From NCBI GenBank assembly GCA_000697335.1, contig JNEM01006234.1, forward strand, positions 1 to 17,655: a stretch of 17,655 bases of DNA. The letters run 5' to 3'. Positions within the stretch are counted from its first letter, which is position 1. The number at the start of each line of letters is the position of its first letter. The DNA is from Conidiobolus incongruus B7586 (Eukaryota; Entomophthoromycota; Entomophthoromycetes; Entomophthorales; Conidiobolaceae). A program made the position numbers and the translations under genes. The notes under the pieces were generated by a model that saw only the letters and a list, made by a program, of their open reading frames with translations, was not told the DNA's origin and searched no databases. Below are positions 1 through 10,819 of the stretch, piece after piece.

Positions 1-155
1 TATTTAAATTAATAATTTTTAACGATTATTATAATTTGAAATAACTAAATTAATAAAATAAATATTTAAAAAATAATATTTTTTAATAAAATGACAGTTT
101 ATACTAATATATGTAATATAAAGCTATATATTATATAATTAATAATATTTTTTTG

Positions 156-185
156 AATCCTATTTTATATTAAAAATATAGGATT
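156..185. repeat. Short hairpin (AATCCTAT / ATAGGATT)
   Basis: AATCCTAT at 156-163 pairs exactly with ATAGGATT at 178-185 across a 14-base A/T loop that can extend the stem imperfectly. A T-run follows. No gene lies upstream for it to terminate. Confidence 0.5.
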
Positions 186-933
186 TTTAAAAACTGATTT
201 TATTTAAATTAAAGCAATAAATTTTAATCATATTACAAATAATAAATTAATTCAATTAATTTATTAATGAATTAAATAAATTTAATACATTTATAACTAG
301 ACTTGATTTAGCATTATTATTTTATAATAGCTCAAATAATTTTGACTTATTAATAATAGATTTGTCAAAAATTAATAAAATAATATTACTCGAATCTTAA
401 AATTTACAGTGGTTTTTAAGGCAAGATTATTGGTTGTTAAAAATATCTATTTCAATGATTTGTATTGATCAGGGCTATTAGTGATATATTTTAAATAAAA
501 CTTGAGTTTAATAAACTATTAAAATAACTCAATAGAGGGGATAATTTTAATTATTTTGAGGTAAATTGACAATCATTAATAATAAAATTATATGATTATT
601 TAGTATAATAATTCACTTTTCATTAATAATATATAGTATTTTTAGTGTAGTAAGATATAAATTTGTAGAATAAGTATTGTGAAAGAAGTTAATTAAAATT
701 GGTGTATTTTCGAATTTAAATAACCATAAGTATATAATTTAAACTTTTTTTCTTATATAATTGATATGTATTTAATAAAATTCTATTTTAAGATAATCCA
801 CATATAATTATATAAATATACATGTGTGTATGTTTATAAACATTGAAAATAATATTCTTGTTCAAACAGTTGTATAATATTGAATTTCAAATATTTTAAC
901 CCTCGATAAGTACGAGATTTGAATAATATCATA

Positions 934-970
934 TTTGAATGAAAAATACTTATTATTAATGTCATTCAAA
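934..970. repeat. 9-base inverted repeat
   Basis: TTTGAATGA (934-942) and its reverse complement TCATTCAAA (962-970) flank 19 bases. The arms are short, and no gene or RNA signal is attached. Confidence 0.4.
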
Positions 971-1616
971 GTAATATGTTAGTAAAATATTTCAATATTC
1001 ATTTTTCTCATATTTTATATTTATATATTCCAAATAATGTGTCATTAATTTAATATATTATAAAATTAAAATAATTAATAAAGCATGAGTGTATTATAAT
1101 TAATGTAAATAATAAGCGAAATGATAGTAGTTTAAGTATATTAATTAAATTTATAGGACTTAAAATATTATACTTGATATTTTAATAGACAGAAAACTGA
1201 TCAATTTTATTTAATACCATTCAATTGCAAGGTTGATTTTTTTGTGCATTTTTCGAAATTAAATATAGTCAAATACAAGTTATCAAGAGTGCAAATTGGA
1301 ATATATTATATTAATTTTCACTTAAAATCATTTTCTTATGAATCAATAATATAATATAAAAATAATAAATTCTTATTATTCAACACATTTCTTTAATTTA
1401 AATATAATGAAGAATATAATTGAATATAATATTGGTATAATTATTAGTAAGAATTAATTCAATATCCATTCCATATTTTATTCTAAAGATGTTATTTGTA
1501 TGCTGATGTAAATAAAATTCAAAATCAACTGTAAATTAATTGAGTTAAATAATTTTAACCACCAAGTATTTAATGGATTGATATGTAATTGAGTTATTTT
1601 ATAAATATAGAGAGAA

Positions 1617-2775
1617 TTGGGATTGATAAAATTACTCGATTTTAAAAATGATTTTTTTAAAAAAACACACACACAAATGGATAAAAGTATTAACCATTCA
1701 AATTACAAAATTTCTCTCATTAAAAACCCAAAAATTATGAAGAATTACTCCATTAATTTAAGGAGAATACAACTACTAGGTGTAACGGACAATATAACTA
1801 ATTTGATAAGTTTAGATCTTATGAATTTTAATTATTTCCATATTATGCTAATATTTATATTGTTTTAACAAATACTAAAGTAGAATTTTATAAGTCTTAA
1901 ATCCTACCCTAATTTGATTTTTTTTTCTTGATTTTTAAAGTCTTACGAGAGAAATAACAGAAAATTTTAATAATTGTTTTGAGCAAGTTATTTGGAATTA
2001 TAATTAGGTTCTTGATATAATCTTGATATTTAGTAAATAAAGCTTTAAGGTAATATATATATATATATATATTCTATCTTATGATATGCAAACTAATTTC
2101 GGATGTCAAAGTTTTATTTATAATTATTTCTCATTGTCAATTGATAATACTTAGTAAATGAAAAATTTTGTCAATATATTCATAACATTCTACAAAGATG
2201 GCAAATGTTGTAGCTATCTACTTTTACTTAAATTTGAATGGCAAAGTGTGTAGTATTAAAGCTGAAATAGAATGTATTAAGTTTTATAAATATTTTGAAT
2301 ATTTAGATATTATTATATAGTATTAACATTTTTTAATTATTGGTTAAAAATATTCTATATTTTGATTTTAACAGTATTTTCATGTTCAAATATTTAGTGT
2401 AATTTAATATCAATTATTTTGAAATCAAAATTTATAGTTGAATCAAATACTAAAGGCTAAAGTAGTTTAAAACATCAGTATGATATTTAATATAATATTA
2501 CATTTAAACTAGTAATAAATTTTTGAAAATGAAATAATGTTAAATTTACTAGGTTTGATATAATTTTATAATTTTAATATTAGTTACAGAGTTAATAGTT
2601 GATATTTACAACTGATTATAATTCACTCATGTATCATAATTGTGATTACTTGGTCGATAAAATAGACAATTTTTTAGGTCATGTAAATTTATATTTGGCA
2701 TTTGATAACTTTCGTGGGTTGGATATCATAAATTATTATATACTTTGTTTAAGCTCAAAGAATTATTATTTTAGC
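1617..2775 (+). mobile_element. Decayed Ty3/Gypsy pol fragment (RT and RNase H)
   Basis: Two collinear parts of a Ty3/Gypsy-type pol are visible. At 1617-1868 an 83-codon stretch resembles the start of the RT palm: an LIK...INLRR block, then VTDN, then SLDLMN (1809-1826) followed by YFHI, which match the family's DYR.LN, TV.DN and F..LDL..GY.HI motifs. At 2599-2775 another stretch resembles the C-terminal half of RNase H: TDYNSL (2611-2628) matches the TDH.SL motif and RGLDIIN (2713-2733) the Y.PG..N motif. The distance between the parts (about 890 bases) is only slightly under what is normal for the family. The copy is broken in many places and old. Integrase and LTRs were not found. Confidence 0.6.
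2053..2072. repeat. (AT)10 microsatellite
   Basis: Ten perfect AT units lie between the RT and RNase H parts of the retroelement remnant at 1617-2775. Confidence 0.95.
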
Positions 2776-3654
2776 TCATATTATTAAATTTTTGAATATA
2801 TCATCATCTTAAAATAATAAAAGATTAATTTAGCTTATATTAATTATTCAATCCATATAGCTATATAATAAAAGCATACAGACTATTAAAGTAAAAAATT
2901 ATAACAAACATTTTATCATATAAACATTGCTTCAAATTCCTTCTATTGAAAGAATAATTTCGCTTATATTTATTGTTTTTCTTTATTTAATTTCATATTA
3001 TATGTAAATAGGTTAATTTTATACTAAATAATATATTTTCGACCAATATTATAAACTTATAATTCAAATTATAATAAAATTTTAATTGATATTATGTTAA
3101 TTTGTAAATGATCTGAATTATATATTAATAACCATATTATATATTTATTATTTTGATTTTTAAAGCCTTATTGATATATTAGTTGAGAAACTATCAATTA
3201 TAGCATTGTCTAGATAAATACCAAGTAATTCAAAATTAATTTTATAATTCATTATTAATTGCTGCTAAATAAAAGCATATTTTAATATTCTTGAAAACTA
3301 AAAATAAGCATATATTGCTTATACTATTATTACATGATATATTTAAATATTTAATAAATAATAGTTTGAAATCAAAGTTTATAGAATTAAAGATTAAATC
3401 AGCATTACTTGATACTTTTTTGATATATATCTATAGTATGATTATATTATAGGATCTATTAATTATATACTATTACATAATTATTTCATATTAAATATTT
3501 TAATTGAAATCTAAAATTATTTAAATAGTTAAAATAAGGGAAATGAAATTTTTTTTGATATTTAAAAAAATTAATAATTATATTGCTTTATTAATACTTT
3601 TTAAACATGTCGTTATACATACTGTTAATAGAACTATTTTAATCATGAATAATT
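2776..3654. other. A+T-rich spacer between retroelement remnants
   Basis: No gene, RNA gene or clear repeat is seen. By position it should hold integrase of the plus-strand remnant at 1617-2775 or of the minus-strand one at 3655-5225, but no block is clear enough to call. Confidence 0.6.
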
Positions 3655-5225
3655 CGGCCCAAATAAAGTTTGTTGTTAATCACAAAGAAAGTAATCTATT
3701 GGCAGCCAAGAAAAAGCATTTCTGTCCATTCAAGTAAACGAGCGTAAGGGAATTTTTAACAAGTATCAGCATCCATAATGTCCATTAAAATTGAGAATAC
3801 CTATTCAAAGTTACATTTTTTATAACCTGCTATTTATTCTTAAATTATTTAAAAAAGGTTCATTTCAATTAAAATTTTGTATTAATATAGTTCTATATAA
3901 GTGGAAATAAAGATTATATTTATAAACATGAATATTAAATATTTAATAATAAAATTTTTAATAAAAGTTAATAAATTAAAAATTAGTTGAATTTATTTTA
4001 ATTAATAGTGAAAAATATTAAAGAATAATTATGTGAGTAATCAATAGCATTTATATGTTTTACTTATTCATCAAATATTAAATATATTAATAGATAATGA
4101 TATCATAAGAATTTATATGATATTTAAAGTGATAATTTAATATACTATTGAATCTGTAAACTTTTGATATTCAAATTCGTATTCGTAAAATTTTTTTATA
4201 GTATTTTAACTATTTCAATGTGATGATATATAAAAAATTTAAGATTGGATGTTATTTTTAGAACTAATATAAATTATTATATTTTAATTTGACTAAAAAT
4301 AATTTAATTTACACATTTTTAAATAATTTTATTCAAAGTTTAATCTAACTAATTAATTGATAATAAAACAGAATTTAATATAAATTAATGTTATTCAAAG
4401 TTGCAATAGTTAATCTAATGATATTAATATACATTAAATTAAATACAATATTAGTTAATCAGTTGATTATATTATAAACTCATTTGATAAGAGAATATTA
4501 ATTCGCTATATAGTTCATAACCTTGGTTTTAATATTATTAATAATTTTAGATGAAATTAAGTACATTGTTAAACCTTATAACAGTATCATAAACGTACAA
4601 ATCTATACATCAATTCATGTTATATTCTGCATTATGTAGTTCTACATTTTATGAATTTATATATAATAATGAATCACACTTTGATAAAATTTAAAATATA
4701 TTAGTTTTATTATTTACTATTAACTTTTTTGAAGATAATATAAATATATAATATATAATAAATTATTTTAATATTATTTATATAATTAAATTACAAAATA
4801 ATGTCAAGTGAATTATAATATTAAATAAAATAATTAATTTGAATCAGTTAAATTATTATATTTTTAAAATTATTTAATATAATTTTAAAGCTATCATATA
4901 TAAATATTTTTAATTAATAAATATGCATCTTATCCTTCAATGCCCTTAAAAATATTTAGCACTTAAACTGTATTATAATAGTTGATATTAAAAAAATATA
5001 ATTTACAATATTCATAGATTGCATATGTAAAGATTATACTGATATTTAGTTAACATATATTTAAAAAAATTTAAATTTGAAATAATAGAGGTTAATAAAA
5101 TGATATGAATCCAACTGAATTACAATTGAGGGTTGAAAAATTAAGTGTAAGAATCAAATTCAGTAAAAATATTTGATATTATAGTGAATATTCAATTATA
5201 GTGAGCTTAATAACAATTATATCAT
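3655..5225 (-). mobile_element. Decayed Ty3/Gypsy pol fragment, reverse orientation
   Basis: Read on the minus strand, 5150-5208 shows KLTIIEYSL and then FTEFD, resembling the YPLP.I...L and F.KLD motifs of Ty3/Gypsy RT. About 1.4 kb further along the same strand, 3655-3810 shows GHYG (3772-3783) and a later Cys-Asp, resembling the His-Cys zinc-binding region of integrase. That spacing is close to the RT-to-zinc-finger distance in the better preserved copy at 13430-16145, and this is the main reason for joining the two into one entry. Each part alone is weak. The copy is heavily decayed with many breaks, and no LTRs were found. Confidence 0.35.
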
Positions 5226-5720
5226 TATTTAAATATTAAAAACTTTATTAAAATCTAAAATATCTTATAATAATAAAAATACAAAAATTAAATTTTTATA
5301 ATTATTTAAAAATAAAAAAAATAATTAAAATTATTAAGATGATATTCAAAATATTTAAGGGTTTCAAATTTATTTCAATCTATAATATTATAAAATCAAT
5401 TACTATGTTTCGGCAAATTTAAGATTATCCATATCTTTCCATTAATATGCATTTTGAGTAATAAGCAGATCCACATTCACTTTTGAATTCTACGACTTCC
5501 AGTTGAATCACATATTATATCTTACCTCATATTCAGTAATTTTATTACTTATTAAATTCAGGAAAAAAAATTGAATCATTCTAACTAGTAAAGCAAGTTG
5601 AAACTTGACTAAACTTTTATTTTGATTTTTATAATAAAAAAACTTAATAAAAATATATTAAAAATAGTGGTGAATTAAATAATTTAAAAAATTATTTAGT
5701 TGAACCAAAAATTCCACTTT

Positions 5721-5740
5721 TTATTATTATTATTATTATT
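5721..5740. repeat. (TTA)n microsatellite, 6.7 copies
   Basis: Perfect TTA trinucleotide run, with no coding context. Confidence 0.95.
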
Positions 5741-5788
5741 TTAAAGTACACACTTATTTGAAAAATTATAAAAATATATTATTGAATA

Positions 5789-5829
5789 ATTTTCCAAAAT
5801 AAAAAAAAAATTTTTTTTGGGAAAAATTT
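5789..5829. repeat. Imperfect A-run/T-run inverted repeat
   Basis: An A-rich arm (TTTTCC, then AAAAT and ten A) meets a T-rich arm (eight T, then GGGAAAAA), giving an imperfect foldback centred near 5811. Poly(A)/poly(T) tracts of this kind bend DNA and exclude nucleosomes; nothing more can be claimed. Confidence 0.45.
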
Positions 5830-6935
5830 ATATATGATATCATAATCTGATAAATAAGAATCCATTTATAGGAAAAAATAGTTTACGATTGAGGGTTAAA
5901 TAGAGTTCTATATGTATTGTTAATATGTTCCAATTAAATGTAATTATACTGATTTTGTAAATTCATATCTCAACAAAATAGGATTTCCTGTTTAAATACT
6001 CCAAATTGTATTATTTACAATGGATTAGTGAAAATATATTTTAATTAGTAATATTATAAAATTATAAATATGTATATTAAATTATCTCTCACTATTATAA
6101 ATTGAAATAGATAAATAAATATTTAATTATAAAATAAAAGTTGAATAAAACTTGAAACAAAGAAAAAAAATAAGATTTTAGTAGTTTTAATTAATAAAAA
6201 ATCAATTAATTGAAATTTTAAAAATAAAGTATTCGAATTAATAATTTATAATATAGATCGACTATACAAACAGTATAATTTAATTTGAATACTAATGAAT
6301 AGGAATTATATATTTAATTTTTAATATAATTATACAAAAGATAACCAAAATAACTAGTAAATTTGGGTTATAATACATTAATTTATGAATATAACGAAGT
6401 AGTATTTATTAATTGTCAAATTATATTGATTTATACCTTATTCCAATTGGTTTTTAATTTTTGAGATATAAAATTATAATAGACATATATTCATAATATT
6501 AAACCAGTATATTTTGCTTAAATTTGATAATATTTAGTTTTAAAAATAATATTGTAACTGAATAAATATGAAAGATTTTATAATTATGTATAAAATATAT
6601 ATTATCAAAATTTGATTTAAAGTTTAAAATAGTATTACCGATATTAATATTTAATTATAATTTAGATTAATAATATTAAAATATTTCATAATATAATATA
6701 ATTTGGATTGCTATTAAACCAATGACAAATATATAGTTTGAACTAAATATAGGAATGTAATTTTTATTATTAAAAAATTAATTAATATCTTTTTAAAGTG
6801 AGTTAACTTATATATTATTTTCAAATAAAATACAGTATATAGATACTTAAGAATAAGAAAAATTTATTACTTAATTGATAATGATTAATTAATTAATAAA
6901 TAATAAAAATTTTATTCTCATATAATCCTTGTTTT

Positions 6936-7006
6936 AATAGCTCAATAAATTAACAATAAAGTATACTAATTAACCATCGTTTACATGATTATTCTATTGA
7001 GCTATT
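6936..7006. repeat. 12-base inverted repeat with a 47-base loop
   Basis: AATAGCTCAATA (6936-6947) is repeated as its exact reverse complement TATTGAGCTATT (6995-7006). It includes G/C bases that are rare in this DNA. No coding or RNA-gene signal lies between the arms. It could be the ends of a tiny non-autonomous element or a chance hairpin. Confidence 0.6.
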
Positions 7007-7128
7007 TAATAATTATTAATAATATATATTTAATCATTTGAATAATTTCAATTAAATGATTTGATATTAATTAATATGATTATATCAAAAACATCGCAAA
7101 TACTATGATTACAAGATTAAATTCAATT

Positions 7129-7150
7129 AGCTATATTTTAGCTATATTTT
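7129..7150. repeat. Tandem duplication of AGCTATATTTT
   Basis: The 11-base unit occurs twice head to tail with no mismatch, probably a replication slippage event. Confidence 0.9.
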
Positions 7151-7574
7151 ATGATTAAGACTAAATTAAATTATAGATAAAATACTAGGAATTAATAAGG
7201 TATGTTAAAAATTTTACAAAGTAATAAAATTTTAATTGTTATAAATATTTAATTTCAATTAAATTTAAACCACTGTAGAGAGTTTTTTTAACTATATAAA
7301 ATATAATCATTTATTTTATTTAATTAATACAAATATTTATTCAATTTTGTTTTATTTTATTTATAATATATTATAAAAAATTAATATTAAGTATAAGAGA
7401 CTAAGTTATATAAATATATATATTCTCAAATCAGTGATATATTAATTTTGTATTTGAAAAGATTTAATTTCAATTATTTGTCTAAAACAAGAGAAAAGTA
7501 TTATCTTACAATTTTTATTTAAACTTTTTTAATTCCAGATAGTATGATCATTACTAAATTAATTAATACAAATA

Positions 7575-7590
7575 ATATATATATATATAT
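7575..7590. repeat. (AT)8 microsatellite
   Basis: Perfect dinucleotide run just upstream of the retroelement remnant that starts near 7650. Confidence 0.9.
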
Positions 7591-7649
7591 TAACAAGTAT
7601 TTTAAACTGATTAGAAATTATATTAATATTATATTTTTATTAATATTCG

Positions 7650-8900
7650 TTTTCCAATGAAAATTTCGGCAAAATGGTGTAACATGTGGTACTCTCCTTA
7701 CTAAACAAGATAATACAAAGGACTATTTTAATTTAAACTTACTTGAATATTTCTACATTCCTCTCATTTTCCATTTATTCAGTGTAAGCTAAAGATCAAT
7801 CTGTTTAATTAATTTGTTGAATTGTTGAATTGTTGAATTATTGTTTCAATATTTATCAATTAATTTAATTAGTAAGGTTTATTAAAGATAAAGTTAATTC
7901 TTTAATATCAAAATTATTAAATACTTCAGAATTTATATCCCTAAACATTTTGAAATGATTTCATAATTATAACTCTAATTGATACTCTTGAATATGTCCA
8001 TTTTAACTCAATATCACGATTTTGAATTTTTAAATATTACATACTCATTGTAACCCATGCTTAATTTCATGAATGTGGATCTTCAACTACTTAGAATACA
8101 TTCATTAATACTAACTTATTATAATTATTACATTATTATATAACTTAAGAAAATAAGTATTTATTAGTATCATATAAATAGAATATTTTTTGAAAAGTGA
8201 ATAGAATGTTAAAAGATGAATATTAGTGATTTTTAGGGACAGTTATAAAATTATTAGTGAGAAATATAATGCGTTATTTGAAAGAATTTACTGGAATACT
8301 TCTATCAAGTTATACTTTTCTAAAGGATTTAAATCATTTAATTATAATAAGCTTAAATTTATTAACTGATAATATAATGAATAATTGACATAAATACTAA
8401 TATTAATGATGAACTATATGCGTTAATATTTATTTTAATATACAAATCAAGTTATTATATTAATGTGATCAAAGAGGTATCAGTTACCAATTAAAGAACT
8501 GACAGATTATGATACAATTCTATTTAAATCCTTATTCATTAATTAGTATCAAAAACGTAATTATTCTCTTAACAAGTGACAGTATATGAATGAGAATATA
8601 GAAAAAATTATAACTATTTTAAGATAACTGGAATTTATATTCAAATGCTGACCCGTGATTCAACGATTTATCACTAATTACCAGGTGTAATGAGCAAATT
8701 TTAACTGATGTTTTGGAGTTCATTTGATCTTTAGAGATTTGATTGGTTTTGTACCACGGTATCTGATAAAAGAAAGTAAGTAATTCATCTAAAATTAAAT
8801 AAATAATTTTTGAATGAGGATTTCCTTATTCGGATGATTTCTCAACAAATAGACGAATATATTTAAATAATGTTGCTATTTTTTATTTAATTAATTTGAT
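7650..8900 (+). mobile_element. Decayed Ty3/Gypsy pol fragment (RT to integrase)
   Basis: Plus-strand codons show RT-like motifs in order. At 7655-7791 there is a KW..... block, TKDYFNLNLLEYF and then FS, matching the family's KKDG.WR, TIKD.YPLP.I and FS.LDL motifs. At 8009-8047, QYHDFEFL matches the YG.FEF.VMPFG region. At 8230-8250, FLGTVIK matches FLGH.IS and opens into about 50 further codons. Integrase follows: EQILTD with EFI (8692-8724) matches the family's P.QI.SD.G..F catalytic block, and a weaker QQ..E block lies near 8840. The whole is shorter than a full pol, so parts are lost. There are many breaks, it is old, and no LTRs were recognised. Confidence 0.55.
7814..7837. repeat. Three tandem copies of TTGTTGAA
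   Basis: Three exact 8-base units lie just after the first RT block of the remnant at 7650-8900. The stretch between this block and the next RT block is longer than the family norm, so local expansion may contribute. Confidence 0.95.
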
Positions 8901-9559
8901 CAACTAATATTGATATAATTATGAAGTCATTATTTTGAAAGAATTACACTGAAATTACTCTTAATAACCTGTTAATAAGTAACTTAAAATAATTGAATTG
9001 GAAAAATTAAAATTAATAAAATTAATTAAATAAAATTAATAATAATATTAAATTTAATAGAAATTATTTCAAATCAAATTACCTCCCAAACAAAAGATCT
9101 ATTTAATTCCTTGTTCAAAACTGTAATATTAATATTATTCAAAATAAAGTGATGATCATTAAACTTAATATAAAAAGGCATCTCCTATTAACAGAATGTA
9201 TGATATTTGTTATTTGATAAATGGATAGCAAAATGCCAAAACCAGTGTAAAAATGTCGATAATTAAATAAACATAATAATAAATAATATTAATAACAGTG
9301 ATTCCAATTTAGAGACAATTGATTTACAATTTAATTATTAAATAGAACCTAATTGGAAAATAATTCTAACGCCTAATATCTACTATTTAACAAAATATCT
9401 TTGAAATTTTAAATTAAAAAAGAAAATAAACAGTGAAATTATGTATTTGATATTATTTAACATTCTATAAAATTGATTAATATGAGTGTATTTTATATAC
9501 CAATTATATTCAGAATAATTAATTTTATAATACTTGTATTAAATCGTAAGTTTGATAGC
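8901..9559. other. A+T-rich spacer between opposed retroelement remnants
   Basis: No gene, tRNA or repeat was recognised. If the plus-strand element at 7650-8900 inserted into the minus-strand element at 9560-10055, its 3' end and a junction should lie here. No terminal repeat or target-site duplication is visible. Confidence 0.6.
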
Positions 9560-10055
9560 TTAGTATGATTTTGGTTACTTTTGATGTTTTGAAAATTGTG
9601 TAATAAATTTAATTTTAAAATACAACAAAAATTGAGTAATAGATATTTTTGTCGTCATTATTATACATATTAATAACAAATCAAAATACTTAATAAAATT
9701 TAGTCAATTTGGAAAAATATTAAAATTCAATTGACCCTTTAACTATATGTAGTATTCTGATTTAGTTATAAATGTATGGGTGGTTATTATCAAGTTAATC
9801 CATGAAATTGCTGAATTATCAATTTTGTATTTGAGTTCCATTACTATAGTGAAAACCAATTTTATTGTTTTCTTATCAATTATTCCACTAAAGTAAAATG
9901 ATTCATATTATTATATGGAACCTGTTAATTATTCAGTTCATCAAACCTTAGACAACTTATCAGATTGAATTATATTATTCTCTTTAACCAATAGCTCTGC
10001 TACATTCTCTCTTAATTGTCTAGCTAAACCAATAAAATGTTGAGAAATTTCAAAT
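9560..10055 (-). mobile_element. Decayed Ty3/Gypsy RT fragment, reverse orientation
   Basis: Minus-strand codons from 10051 to 9944 form a clean 36-codon stretch with ELLVKENNIIQS, matching the LL..GII.PS motif that opens Ty3/Gypsy RT. Further along the same strand, HTFITKSEYY (9749-9778) lies where the family has H/YPLP.ID..L, preceded by a YKIDNSAI block like DYR.LN. Weaker likeness to the following RT blocks continues to about 9560. The element ran leftwards, towards the plus-strand remnant at 7650-8900, which may interrupt it. The copy is old and has many breaks. Confidence 0.5.
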
Positions 10056-10609
10056 GATATTATTTTTTAAATTGATATTTCTATTAAAAGGTATTTTTCC
10101 CATTAATTTCATATAATTTTGATTTTATTTTTACTTTTACCATTACACTATAGTTTTATGTGGTATTGATATCTCATTAATTTACTATATTTGGTAATAT
10201 CAAGAGACACTCTTTTGAATTGAATAGAAAATTATAAAAATATATATTAAAAAAATATAATTAAAAAGTTGAATAAGATTTGATTATTTAAATACTATAA
10301 CCTATATATCCATAGAATATACCATACATACTATTAATCTTTATATATATATAATTTCTTTTATTTATTTATGTGATCTATATAACGTGGCAATAAATAT
10401 AAATGAGAAAATGATTTGTTAAAATTTGGGTAAAATAGATAATAAATATCAAACAATATTAATTAATCAAATGAATAATGTAATTTCAATATAATTTTCA
10501 CTTGATTGTTTCCAAGTGGTAAAAACTGGAATATATGGTCATCTAGATTGGGTATTCAGGTTCTAGTGAATAACAGTTTATCTTGATTAAATTGATTTTG
10601 CTAGTCTGG
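10056..10609. other. Transition from A+T-rich spacer to the gene island
   Basis: The first part is ordinary A+T-rich spacer. From about 10,500 G+C content rises and sequence complexity increases, probably marking the start of the upstream regulatory region of the AT-hook gene. No specific factor site can be named. Confidence 0.5.
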
Positions 10610-10617
10610 TATATAAA
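10610..10617 (+). promoter_or_regulatory. TATA box upstream of the AT-hook gene
   Basis: TATATAAA lies about 200 bases before the ATG, in a locally less A+T-rich stretch (about 10,500-10,680) where such a string is less expected by chance than in the flanks. It precedes a pyrimidine-rich tract that could hold the transcription start. This is inferred from motif and position only; TATA-like strings abound elsewhere in the window. Confidence 0.45.
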
Positions 10618-10702
10618 CCTGAGTTACTTCAATCTTGACTCAATTTTCCCTCAGTTAATCATTTTGTTTAATTCATTTGATTTTAGCCTCTTTTGTTAAT
10701 TA

Positions 10703-10751
10703 TTCCTCTTTCTCTCTTTTTCTCCCACTTCTTACTTCCCTTCTCACTCTC
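10703..10751 (+). promoter_or_regulatory. Pyrimidine-rich leader tract (C/T-rich)
   Basis: This stretch is almost entirely C and T on the coding strand (TTCCTCTTTCTCTC-type sequence) and ends about 70 bases before the ATG. Pyrimidine-rich tracts just upstream of genes are common in fungal core promoters and 5' leaders, often next to the transcription start. No other long C/T tract occurs in the window, which supports a link to this gene. Confidence 0.5.
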
Positions 10752-10819
10752 GTATAGGTTGTTCTTTAATACCTTATTATTGATTATCTAGTTTTGCTTG
10801 TATTATATTATAAATCAAA

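Larger units (their letters stand above)
1..1616. other. A+T-rich spacer, no gene seen
   Basis: The stretch is extremely A+T-rich with stop codons dense in all frames. It holds two short inverted repeats (156-185 and 934-970) and a 12-base palindrome, TGTTTATAAACA, at 831-842. By position it could hold the decayed 5' part (gag, protease, LTR) of the remnant that starts at 1617, but I see no motif that shows this. Confidence 0.7.
5405..6290 (-). mobile_element. Possible decayed Ty3/Gypsy integrase fragment, reverse orientation
   Basis: On the minus strand, IVDLYYK (6245-6265) resembles the first catalytic-Asp region of Ty3/Gypsy integrase (V.VDR..K). DLLITQN (5451-5471), about 800 bases downstream, resembles the D.V.L.T.N block before the integrase C-terminal GPF/Y module. 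The spacing is what that family would give, but both matches are short and the A+T-rich background makes chance hits easy. It could be the 3' half of the remnant at 9560-10055, which has the same orientation. The fragment is broken many times and old. Confidence 0.3.
6291..7649. other. A+T-rich spacer, no gene seen
   Basis: It contains the 12-base inverted repeat at 6936-7006, the tandem duplication at 7129-7150 and an (AT)8 run. No coding signal was seen on either strand. Confidence 0.65.

Noticed and set aside
420-478. RQDYWLL...C.DQ string on the plus strand resembling an integrase zinc-binding region
   Set aside because: The match is short and isolated, with no collinear neighbour motif on either side; chance is likely in this composition.
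1478-1672. 64-codon ORF on the minus strand
   Set aside because: Low-complexity, A+T-driven translation that overlaps the start of the plus-strand RT remnant antisense. It has no recognisable domain or promoter.
3543-3737. 64-codon ORF on the plus strand (starts MKFFLIFKK)
   Set aside because: The N-terminal part is low complexity. The more informative part lies antisense to the integrase-like remnant on the minus strand. No domain or gene context supports it.
5329-5355. Asp-Asp-Ile string resembling the RT YxDD motif on the plus strand
   Set aside because: It sits in a run of A/T homopolymers with no other RT motif on that strand nearby.
1-10500. Centromere or mitochondrial DNA as an explanation for the A+T-rich stretch
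   Set aside because: Decayed nuclear LTR retroelements explain much of it, and no mitochondrial genes, rRNA or tRNAs are present. A centromere cannot be excluded, but no satellite array or other positive sign supports it.
10752-10791. Possible 40-base intron (GTATAG...TAG) in the 5' leader of the AT-hook gene
   Set aside because: It is very short and has no clear branch-point sequence. The coding region reads through from its own ATG without it.
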